From Phenylobacterium aquaticum (GTDB lineage Bacteria > Pseudomonadota > Alphaproteobacteria > Caulobacterales > Caulobacteraceae), in the NCBI RefSeq assembly GCF_947378715.1, contig NZ_CANCLE010000115.1, forward strand, positions 1 through 13,120: DNA of 13,120 nt. Reading direction: 5' to 3'. The stretch's first letter is position 1. Every line of letters begins with the position of its first letter. Under the pieces are notes generated by a model that saw nothing but the letters and a program-made list of their open reading frames with translations, was not told the origin of the DNA and ran no database searches. This document shows, in pieces, positions 1 to 6,426 of this stretch. The translations under genes were made by a program, and so were the position numbers.

Positions 1-756
1 TCCGAATTCATGAAGCCGGCCCTGATCATCCTGGTCGCCTGGATGTTCGCCGAGGGTCAGAAGGGCGAGGGCGTGCCGGGCGTCTCGATCGCCTTCTGCC
101 TCTATTTCCTGTCGATCGGCCTGCTGCTGATCCAGCCGGACGTCGGCCAGACGGTTCTGATCACCGTCGCCTTCGGCGCGGCCTTCTGGATGGCCGGCGT
201 GCCCCTGTCCTGGGTGATGCTGTTGGGCGGGGTGGCCGCAGCTGGCCTGTCCTCGACCTATTTCCTGTTCCCCCACGTGGCCAGCCGGGTCGACCGGTTC
301 CTCAGCCCCGAGAGCGCCGACACCCACCAGGTGGACCGCGCCGCCGAGGCCATCGCCGCCGGAGGCCTGTTCGGGCGTGGCCCGGGCGAGGGCGTGATGA
401 AGCGCCACGTGCCCGATCTGCACACCGACTTCATCTATTCAGTGGCGGCCGAGGAATATGGCCTGATCTTCTCCCTGGCCCTGATCTCGCTGTTCGCCTT
501 CCTGGTGACGCGCGGCCTCTACAAGGCGATGAAGCTCAATGACCCCTTCCAGCAGGTGGCGGCGGCCGGACTGTTCGTGATGGTCGGCGAACAGGCCTTC
601 ATCAATGTGGCGGTGAACCTCAACATGATCCCGACCAAGGGCATGACCCTGCCGTTCATCTCCTATGGCGGCTCGTCCATGCTGGCCATCTGCCTGACCC
701 TCGGCTTCGCCCTGGCCCTCACGCGACGTCGCCCCGGCGCCTACGCCCAGGGCTAG
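1..756 (+). CDS. ftsW: FtsW, septal peptidoglycan glycosyltransferase (SEDS family), 5'-truncated
   Basis: The reading frame is open from the first base, so the start lies upstream and only the C-terminal ~251 residues are here. FtsW is the integral-membrane SEDS polymerase that joins lipid II into septal glycan, working with the transpeptidase FtsI. SEDS landmarks are present: an SEFMKP segment at the left edge, QPDVGQT after a hydrophobic helix, GLFGRGPGEG, the extracellular PDLHTDFIYSVAAEEYG loop that carries the catalytic aspartate region, and near the C terminus NMIPTKGMTLPFISYGGSS. Several hydrophobic helices alternate with short loops, and the tail is basic (TRRRPG). Placement directly before murG is the standard dcw order and separates it from the paralogue RodA. 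The 53 nt to murG show no terminator, so co-transcription is likely. Confidence 0.95.
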   Translation, partial: SEFMKPALIILVAWMFAEGQKGEGVPGVSIAFCLYFLSIGLLLIQPDVGQTVLITVAFGAAFWMAGVPLSWVMLLGGVAAAGLSSTYFLFPHVASRVDRFLSPESADTHQVDRAAEAIAAGGLFGRGPGEGVMKRHVPDLHTDFIYSVAAEEYGLIFSLALISLFAFLVTRGLYKAMKLNDPFQQVAAAGLFVMVGEQAFINVAVNLNMIPTKGMTLPFISYGGSSMLAICLTLGFALALTRRRPGAYAQG

Positions 757-809
757 ATCGGGGCTAGAAGAGCTACCCATTTCTCCGCCTTTCACCTAAA
801 CGGGCGCCC

Positions 810-1907
810 ATGCGCAAAATCGCCGTCGTCGCCGCCGGAGGCACCGGAGGTCACCTTTTCCCCGCCCAGGCGCTCTCTGAAGCCCTGATCGCCCGTGGCT
901 GGCGGATCGTGCTGGCCAGTGACGAGCGGGTCGCGGCTTTCGCGGAGAGCTTCCCGGCCGAGGAGCGCATCGGCCTGTCGGCCCGCACCTACAAGCCCAA
1001 GGACCCGATCGGCATGGCCCTGGCCGGCCTGTCGATCTTCCGTGGCGTGCTGCAGGCCCGCAACGCCTTCAAGCGCATCGACCCCGCCGTGGTGGTGGGC
1101 TTTGGCGGCTATCCCTCCGTGCCCGGCCTGCTGGCCGGCATCACCCAGGGCCGCCCCACCGTGCTGCACGAACAGAACGCGGTGATGGGACGGGCCAACC
1201 GCCGTCTGGCCGGCCATGTCCGCGCCGTCGCCTGCGCCTTCCCGATCTTGCAGAAGGCCCCGCCGCGCGTCGCCCAGACCGCCGTGGTGGTGGGCAATCC
1301 GGTGCGGCCCGAGATCGCCGACCTGTTCGACAAGCCCTATCTGCCGCCAGAACCGGACGGCACACTGCGGCTCCTGATCACCGGCGGCAGCCAGGGCGCG
1401 CGCCTGCTCTCCGAACTGGTGCCCGAGGCCATCGCCAACCTGCCCGAGGATCTGCGCAACCGGCTGCGCATCCAGCAGCAGACCCGGGCCGAGTCCATGG
1501 ACAACGCGCGCCGCATCTACGCCAACGCCAATGTTCAGGCCGAGATCGCGCCGTTCTTCCGCGACATGGCCACCCGCCTGCGCCAGGCTCATCTGGTGAT
1601 CGGCCGCTCCGGCGCGGGCTCGGTCTGCGAGTTCGCCATCGCCGGCAAGCCCGCCATATTGGTGCCGCTGGCCATCGCGCTCGACGACGACCAGGGCCAG
1701 AACGCCAAGGTCATGGCCGAGGCCGGCGGGGCGGAGGTGGCCCGCGAGAGCCAGCTGACCGTCGACAGCCTGTCCAAGGCGTTGGCCAAGCTTTTGACCA
1801 ATCCCGACCGGCTGGCGCGCATGGCCGCCGGCGCCCGCTCCATCGCCAAGCCGGACGCCGCCGAGCGCCTGGCCGATCTGGTCGAGAAGACCGCCGAAAG
1901 CCGCTAG
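810..1907 (+). CDS. murG: MurG, UDP-GlcNAc:lipid I N-acetylglucosaminyltransferase
   Basis: MurG is the peripheral inner-membrane enzyme (GT28, GT-B fold) that transfers GlcNAc from UDP-GlcNAc onto lipid I to give lipid II. The 365-residue length is typical. Family motifs are in order: the N-terminal glycine-rich loop GGTGGH (residues 10-15), GFGGYPS (97-103), HEQN (120-123), the second glycine-rich loop GGSQGA (192-197), GRSGAGSVCE (265-274), which forms part of the UDP-GlcNAc site, and the DDDQGQNA segment (292-299). ATG 810 is chosen because the product then begins MRKIAVVAAGGTGGH, as in homologues. No strong Shine-Dalgarno is visible before it. murC begins 9 nt after its stop, so the two are probably co-translated. 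Confidence 0.97.
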   Translation: MRKIAVVAAGGTGGHLFPAQALSEALIARGWRIVLASDERVAAFAESFPAEERIGLSARTYKPKDPIGMALAGLSIFRGVLQARNAFKRIDPAVVVGFGGYPSVPGLLAGITQGRPTVLHEQNAVMGRANRRLAGHVRAVACAFPILQKAPPRVAQTAVVVGNPVRPEIADLFDKPYLPPEPDGTLRLLITGGSQGARLLSELVPEAIANLPEDLRNRLRIQQQTRAESMDNARRIYANANVQAEIAPFFRDMATRLRQAHLVIGRSGAGSVCEFAIAGKPAILVPLAIALDDDQGQNAKVMAEAGGAEVARESQLTVDSLSKALAKLLTNPDRLARMAAGARSIAKPDAAERLADLVEKTAESR

Positions 1908-1916
1908 GCTCACCCC

Positions 1917-3335
1917 ATGACCCGTCGCCGCCCCGTCCCCTTCGAACTTGGCCCCGTGCACTTCATCGGCATTGGCGGCATCGGCATGAGCGGCATCGCC
2001 GAGATCATGCTGCGCATCGGCTACACGGTGCAGGGCTCCGACGCCAAGGCCTCGGCCAATACCGAGCGGCTGGAGAAGCTGGGGGCCAGGATCTTCATCG
2101 GCCAGGACGGTTCTAACGTCGAGGGCGCCTCGGCGGTCGTCTATTCCACCGCCATCAAGGCCGACAATCCTGAGATGGCCGCGGCCCGCGAGCGCCGACT
2201 GCCGCTGGTCCGCCGCGCCGAGATGCTGGCCGAGCTGATGCGCCTGCAGTTCTCCATCGCGGTCGGCGGCACCCACGGCAAGACCACCACCACCTCGATG
2301 GTCGCCGCCCTGCTCGACGCCGGCGGCCTGGACCCCACCGTGGTCAATGGCGGGATCATCAACGCCTACGGCACCAACGCCAAGGTGGGGGAGGGCGACT
2401 GGATCGTCGTCGAGGCAGACGAGAGCGACGGCACCTTCCTGAAGCTGCGCTCCACCTGCGCCGTGGTCACCAATATCGATCCCGAGCACCTGGACCACTA
2501 CGGCGACTTCGACGCCGTGAAGAAGGCGTTCCGCGACTTTGTGGAAAACATCCCCTTCTACGGTTTCGCGGCGGTCTGCACCGACCACCCGGAGGTCCAG
2601 GCCATGGCCGCCCGGGTCGAGAACCGGCGGCTGGTCACCTATGGGGTCAATCCCCAGGCCCAGGTCCGGGCCGAGAAGATCACCATGGGGCCGGACGGCT
2701 CGCGCTTCGATGCGGTGATCGCCCCGATCGAGGGGCCGACCTTCCGCTGGGCCGACCTGCACCTGACCATGGCCGGCCACCACAATGTGATGAACGCGCT
2801 CGCCGCCATCGCCGTGGCGCGCGAGCTGGGCGTCACCGAAGCGGCGATCCGCGCGGGGCTGTCCGGGTTCGAGGGCGTGCGCCGCCGTTTCACCACCACC
2901 GGCGTGGCCGGCGGGGTGCGGGTGATCGACGACTATGGCCACCATCCGGTGGAGATCTCCTCGGTGCTGAAGGCCGCGCGGGCGGTGACCGAGGGGCGGG
3001 TCATCGCCGTGGTCCAGCCGCATCGCTATTCGCGGCTGCATGACCTGTTCAACGAATTCTGCGGCTGCTTCAACGACGCCGATGTCGTGATCGTCGCCGA
3101 TGTCTATGCCGCGGGCGAGGCGCCGATCGAGGGCGCCAGTCGCGACGGCCTGGTGGATGGCCTGCGCCGCTTCGGCCATCGCCGCGCCCTGCCTTTGTCC
3201 AATCCCGCCGAGCTCGCCCGCCTGATCAAGGCCGAGGCCAGGCCCGGCGACCTGGTCGTCTGCCTGGGCGCCGGCGACATCACCAGCTGGGCCTACGCCC
3301 TGCCGCCGCAGCTCGAGGCCCTGGCCGGTGGGTGA
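1917..3335 (+). CDS. murC: MurC, UDP-N-acetylmuramate--L-alanine ligase
   Basis: MurC is the cytoplasmic ATP-dependent Mur ligase that adds L-Ala to UDP-MurNAc, the first amino acid of the stem peptide. At 472 residues it has full family length. Three domains are readable: an N-terminal Rossmann-like UDP-binding domain with GIGGIGMSG (18-26); a central ATPase domain with P-loop GTHGKTTT (118-125), EADESD (167-172) and NIDPEHLDHYG (186-196); and a ligase C-terminal domain with GHHN (287-290), DDYGHHP (338-344) and QPHRYSR (367-373). The start at ATG 1917, 9 nt after the murG stop, has only a weak AGG upstream that overlaps that stop codon, which suggests translational coupling. The gene ends just before a repeat-filled gap. 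Confidence 0.97.
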   Translation: MTRRRPVPFELGPVHFIGIGGIGMSGIAEIMLRIGYTVQGSDAKASANTERLEKLGARIFIGQDGSNVEGASAVVYSTAIKADNPEMAAARERRLPLVRRAEMLAELMRLQFSIAVGGTHGKTTTTSMVAALLDAGGLDPTVVNGGIINAYGTNAKVGEGDWIVVEADESDGTFLKLRSTCAVVTNIDPEHLDHYGDFDAVKKAFRDFVENIPFYGFAAVCTDHPEVQAMAARVENRRLVTYGVNPQAQVRAEKITMGPDGSRFDAVIAPIEGPTFRWADLHLTMAGHHNVMNALAAIAVARELGVTEAAIRAGLSGFEGVRRRFTTTGVAGGVRVIDDYGHHPVEISSVLKAARAVTEGRVIAVVQPHRYSRLHDLFNEFCGCFNDADVVIVADVYAAGEAPIEGASRDGLVDGLRRFGHRRALPLSNPAELARLIKAEARPGDLVVCLGAGDITSWAYALPPQLEALAGG

Positions 3336-3351
3336 GGGTTTCGCCGACAGG

Positions 3352-3494
3352 CTCCTCCCCCTCTGGGGGAGGGGGGCCGCGAAGCGGTGGAGGGGGCCGC
3401 TGCGCAAGCAGCGGTTTCAGCGGAGGGTCTGTATCCGTCCCTTCGGGCCGGCCCCCTCGGCCAGCTTCGCAGACAGCTCCCCCAAGGGGGGAGC
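3352..3494. repeat. Composite intergenic palindromic repeat (two inverted ~45-nt units)
   Basis: Almost all of the 165-nt murC-murB gap is GC-rich repeat sequence. Unit A (3352-3398) reads, in order, a C5/G5 hairpin, then CCGCGAAGCGG, then GAGGGGGCC. Unit B (3450-3494), read on the minus strand, has the same plan: a C5/G5 hairpin, then GCGAAGC, then GAGGGGGCC. The units therefore face each other as inverted copies. Perfect stems seen: 3354-3361 with 3365-3372 (8 bp, loop TCT); 3377-3380 with 3384-3387; 3397-3403 with 3408-3414 (7 bp, GCAA tetraloop); and 3476-3483 with 3487-3494 (8 bp, loop AAG). Elements of this style are, from memory, common between genes in Caulobacteraceae genomes, but I cannot count copies here. 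No protein-coding signal is seen in it. Confidence 0.8.
3488..3493 (+). promoter_or_regulatory. murB Shine-Dalgarno embedded in a repeat hairpin
   Basis: GGGGAG ends 7 nt before ATG 3501 and is the only good ribosome-binding site for murB. The same bases form the 3' arm of a perfect 8-bp all-but-one G:C stem (3476-3483 with 3487-3494). The site comes from the repeat and should be base-paired in the mRNA unless a ribosome or other factor opens it. The motif and the pairing are seen directly; the effect on translation is inferred. Confidence 0.6.
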
Positions 3495-3500
3495 AGCCTG

Positions 3501-4412
3501 ATGGCCGACTGGCGTGACCACCTTCCCGCCGTGCGCGGCAAGCTGCTGCGCGACGAGCCGCTCGGGCCCTTCACCTGGTTCCGGGTCGGCGGGCCGGCGG
3601 ACGTGATCTTCCTGCCGGCGGACGAGGCCGACCTGGCCGGGTTCCTCAAGGGCCTGGATCCCGCCGTGCCGGTGATCCCCCTGGGCGTCGGATCCAACAC
3701 CCTGGTCCGCGACGGCGGGGTCGAAGGCGTGGTGATCCGGCTGGGCAAGGCCTTCGCCGGGGTCGAGGCTCGGGGCGACAACCGCATCTTCGCCGGAGCC
3801 GCGGCGCTCGACGCCATGGTCGCCCGCGAGGCGGCCAAGGCCGGGATCGCCGGCCTGGAATTCTATCGCGGCGTGCCGGGCTCGATCGGCGGGGCCACGG
3901 TGATGAACGCCGGCTGCTATGGGGCGGAGACCAAGGACATACTGGTCGAGGCCTATGCGGTCACCCGCGCCGGCGAGCGCGTCACCTTCTCCAACGCCCA
4001 GATGGGCTTCTCCTATCGCAAGTCGGCCAAGGCGGCGGCCGGCGGGCTGATCTTCACCGGCGCCCTGTTCGAAGGGACGGCTGACGATCCCGTCGCCGTG
4101 GAGGCCCGCATGGCCGAGATCACCGCCCGGCGCGAGACCACCCAGCCGATCCGCGAGAAGACCGGCGGCTCGACCTTCAAGAACCCACCCGGCCAGTCCT
4201 CCTGGAAACTGGTGGACGAGGCGGGCTGGAGGGGCAAACCCCATGGCGGCGCCATGTTCTCGCCCCTGCATGCGAATTTCCTGATCAATACCGGGGAGGC
4301 GACCGCCGCCGACCTGGAGGGCCTGGGCGAGGCGGTGCGCGCCGACGTGAAGGCCAGGACGGGGATCGAGCTGGAATGGGAAATCAAGCGCATCGGCCGC
4401 CCCGCCGGCTGA
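3501..4412 (+). CDS. murB: MurB, UDP-N-acetylenolpyruvoylglucosamine reductase
   Basis: MurB is the cytoplasmic FAD enzyme that uses NADPH to reduce UDP-GlcNAc-enolpyruvate to UDP-MurNAc, one step before MurC. The 303-residue product carries an FAD-domain segment WFRVGGPAD (26-34), GVGSNTLVRDGG (62-73) and GVPGSIGG (124-131). Candidate catalytic residues are Arg173 (FSYRKS), Ser224 (TGGSTFKNP), the expected proton donor, and Glu294 near the C terminus (EWEIKRIG). The compact C-terminal region suggests the type II class. The frame is open back to GTG 3387, but that extension would translate the repeat; ATG 3501 gives the usual N terminus and has a GGGGAG 7 nt upstream. The last 37 nt overlap the next gene. 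Confidence 0.95.
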   Translation: MADWRDHLPAVRGKLLRDEPLGPFTWFRVGGPADVIFLPADEADLAGFLKGLDPAVPVIPLGVGSNTLVRDGGVEGVVIRLGKAFAGVEARGDNRIFAGAAALDAMVAREAAKAGIAGLEFYRGVPGSIGGATVMNAGCYGAETKDILVEAYAVTRAGERVTFSNAQMGFSYRKSAKAAAGGLIFTGALFEGTADDPVAVEARMAEITARRETTQPIREKTGGSTFKNPPGQSSWKLVDEAGWRGKPHGGAMFSPLHANFLINTGEATAADLEGLGEAVRADVKARTGIELEWEIKRIGRPAG

Positions 4413-4954
4413 TCCTGGTCAAGCACGGCCAGCCGAAGATCGACCCCGACGCGGCCCCGACCACCTGGCCGCTGAGCGACGAGGGTCGCGCCGCCGCCAC
4501 GGCCCTGGCCGGCAAGCTCGATCGCTTCGAGCCCGTTGCTCTGGCCTCCAGCACCGAGCTCAAGGCCGTCCAGACCGCAGAGGCGATCGCCGCCGTCCTC
4601 GGCCTGCCGCTCAGTCAGGACGCTGGGCTTGGCGAACAGCGTAACGAGACCGGCGGCTTCCATGACCAGCAGGTGTTCGAGGCCCTGGTCGCGCGCATGT
4701 TCCAAGAGCCCCACCATCTGGTGCTGGGCGAGGAGACCGGCGAGGCCGCCCGGCGGCGGTTCGCCGACGCCCTCGACCGCCAGATGGCCGCCCATCCCGA
4801 CGGAACCCTGGTCGTCGTCGCCCATGGCCGGGTGATCTCGCTCTGGGCTGCGCAGGTGCTGGGCGTCGACGCCATGCCGCTTTGGAAACACCTGGGTCTC
4901 GCGACCGCGCTGGTGATCTCGGCAGATAGGGACGACTTCGAGATCGTCGCCTGA
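4376..4954 (+). CDS. Histidine phosphatase (phosphoglycerate mutase-like) family protein, Lys-variant active site
   Basis: This 192-residue protein has the fold signature of the histidine phosphatase superfamily, which forms a phosphohistidine on the first catalytic His. The first motif is LILVKHGQP with His17, the second LASSTELKAVQTAEA (57-71), and the second catalytic His is His150 in VVAHG; Glu87 is a candidate acid. Both phosphate-pocket arginines of the classical family (in RHG and in the RAxQTA motif) are lysines here (Lys16 and Lys63). From memory, a subfamily with this KH/KA pattern exists, so it need not be dead. ATG 4376 lies inside the end of murB in another frame (37-nt overlap), which implies coupling. 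No signal peptide is seen, so it is probably cytoplasmic. The substrate is unknown; phosphosugar, phosphoprotein or other phosphoester are all possible. Confidence 0.8.
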   Translation: MGNQAHRPPRRLILVKHGQPKIDPDAAPTTWPLSDEGRAAATALAGKLDRFEPVALASSTELKAVQTAEAIAAVLGLPLSQDAGLGEQRNETGGFHDQQVFEALVARMFQEPHHLVLGEETGEAARRRFADALDRQMAAHPDGTLVVVAHGRVISLWAAQVLGVDAMPLWKHLGLATALVISADRDDFEIVA

Positions 4955-5000
4955 GTTCTGCTGACAGGACGTTGGCGGCGGCCGGTTCCCTCAAGGACAG

Positions 5001-5031
5001 GGGAGCGCTTGACTCCCGGCCCGGAACGGGC
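5001..5031 (+). other. Two small adjacent hairpins before the M28 peptidase start
   Basis: GGGAG (5001-5005) can pair with CTCCC (5013-5017), and GCCCG (5019-5023) with CGGGC (5027-5031, loop GAA). They lie just upstream of ATG 5044 in an 89-nt gap. There is no T-tract, so a terminator is unlikely; a role in the peptidase leader is only a possibility. Confidence 0.25.
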
Positions 5032-5043
5032 GACCGGCGAGGC

Positions 5044-6426
5044 ATGAAAACCCTTCTGATCGCGGTGTCCGCCACCGCCCTCCTGGCCGCCCAGCCGGCC
5101 GCCGCCGCCGACCTCGGCGCGACCGCCGCCGCCCTGCGCGACAAGGCGCTGAGTGACCCCACGGCCTGGAACGTGCTGGAGTCCCTGACCACCGAGGTCG
5201 GGGCGCGTCCGGTGGGGTCGCCGGCCATGACCCAGGCCAAGGACTGGGGCGTCGCCAAGCTGAAGAGCCTGGGCTTCGAGAAGGTCCATGTGGAGCCCTT
5301 CGTCACGGGCTCCTGGCTGCGCGGCGCCGAGAGCGCCGAGCTGGTCGGCGCCTATCCGCGCAAGCTCGCCATACTAGGCCTGGGCAATTCGACCCCGACC
5401 CCGGCCGGCGGGCTGGAAGCCGAGATCGTGCTCTACCGCACCTATGAGGCCTTCCTCGCCGCCCCAGCGGCGGAGATGAAGGGCAAGATCGTGGTGGTCA
5501 CCGGCCGCATGGTCCGCGCCCAGGACGGCTCCGGCTATGGCGCCATCAACGCCCAGCGCACCCGGGGCCCGGCCGAGGCGGCCAAGCGCGGCGCTGCGGC
5601 CTATCTGCTGCGCTCGCTGTCCACCGACGACACCCGCCTGCCGCACACCGGCACGGCGGGCCCGGGCGGCATTCCGGCGGCGGCGCTGTCCACCGTCGAC
5701 GCCGAACTGCTGGAGCATCTGGCCGATCGCGGCCAGCCGATCCGCATCCGACTGAACCTGCAATCGACCTACACTCCCAAGGCCGACGCCTGGAACGTGG
5801 TCGGCGAGCTCAAGGGCCGCGAGAAGCCGGACGAGGTGCTGGTGGTCGGCGGTCACCTGGACAGCTGGGATCCGGGCACGGGCGCCATCGACGACGGCTC
5901 TGGCGTGGCGATCGCCACCGCCGCCGCCAAGCTCGCGGCCAGTGGGGCGCAGCGCCCGCGCCGCACGATCCGCGTGGTCATGTGGGGCTCGGAAGAGCAG
6001 GGCGGCAGCGGCGAGGCCTATGGCGCCGCCCACAAGGCCGAGACTCCGGCCATCGTGGTGGCCGGCGAGAGCGACCTGGGCGCCGGTCACATCTGGAGCC
6101 TCTCGGTTCCCAAGAACAGCCTGTCTCAGCCTGCCATGAAGGCCTTCACCGCCGCCATCGCGCCGCTGAAGGTCATCGTCACCCGGGAGGCCCCGCGCTT
6201 CGGCGGCTCGGACATCGAGGGGCTGATCGCCAATGGCGCGCCCTTCGTGGACTTCAACCAGGACGCCAGCCGCTACTTCGACCTGCACCACTCGGCCGAC
6301 GACACCCTGGACAAGGTCGACCCGGCCGAACTCGCCCAGAACGTCGCGGTCTGGACGGCCTTCCTCTACACCGTGGCCGACAGCGACATCGATTTCCGCG
6401 CCCTGGCCGCCCAGGAGGCCAAGTGA
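5044..6426 (+). CDS. Exported M28 metallopeptidase, carboxypeptidase Q-like
   Basis: The 460-residue product looks like a di-zinc M28 aminopeptidase/dipeptidase and resembles my memory of carboxypeptidase Q through its second half. It opens with a signal peptide: Lys2, a hydrophobic stretch to residue 16, then QPAAAA before Asp23, a likely signal peptidase I site. The mature protein is therefore periplasmic or secreted. A PA-like insert spans about residues 100-230. Metal ligands fit the family spacing: His271 (GGHLDSW), bridging Asp283 (AIDDGSG), catalytic Glu317 and ligand Glu318 (SEEQGG), Asp344 (GESD) and His415 or His416 (LHHSADDT). ATG 5044 is preferred over TTG 4972 because it places the signal peptide at the N terminus. 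Its stop overlaps the ddl start. Position in a wall-synthesis operon hints at a role with cell-wall or other periplasmic peptides, which is inference only. Confidence 0.87.
   Translation: MKTLLIAVSATALLAAQPAAAADLGATAAALRDKALSDPTAWNVLESLTTEVGARPVGSPAMTQAKDWGVAKLKSLGFEKVHVEPFVTGSWLRGAESAELVGAYPRKLAILGLGNSTPTPAGGLEAEIVLYRTYEAFLAAPAAEMKGKIVVVTGRMVRAQDGSGYGAINAQRTRGPAEAAKRGAAAYLLRSLSTDDTRLPHTGTAGPGGIPAAALSTVDAELLEHLADRGQPIRIRLNLQSTYTPKADAWNVVGELKGREKPDEVLVVGGHLDSWDPGTGAIDDGSGVAIATAAAKLAASGAQRPRRTIRVVMWGSEEQGGSGEAYGAAHKAETPAIVVAGESDLGAGHIWSLSVPKNSLSQPAMKAFTAAIAPLKVIVTREAPRFGGSDIEGLIANGAPFVDFNQDASRYFDLHHSADDTLDKVDPAELAQNVAVWTAFLYTVADSDIDFRALAAQEAK
6413..6418 (+). promoter_or_regulatory. ddl Shine-Dalgarno deciding a GTG start
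   Basis: A full AGGAGG lies 4 nt before GTG 6423, inside the last codons of the M28 peptidase gene. It supports the GTG start of ddl, for which no ATG is available near the conserved N terminus. Confidence 0.75.

Noticed and set aside
792..3407. A minus-strand open frame of about 870 codons opposite murG and murC
   Set aside because: It mirrors the third-position G/C bias of the + strand genes, which removes stops from the antisense frame. Its translation is Gly/His/Asp/Ala-rich with no domain, and murG and murC are certain on the + strand.
3352..3494. The murC-murB repeat as a CRISPR array, insertion sequence or rho-independent terminator
   Set aside because: There are only two inverted units with no regular spacers, no transposase and no T-tract after any hairpin.
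3387..3500. An N-terminal extension of MurB starting at GTG 3387
   Set aside because: It would translate the palindromic repeat and lacks any resemblance to MurB. ATG 3501 gives normal length and has a Shine-Dalgarno.
4972..5043. A TTG 4972 start for the M28 peptidase
   Set aside because: It would bury the clear signal peptide behind 24 charged residues, so ATG 5044 is preferred.
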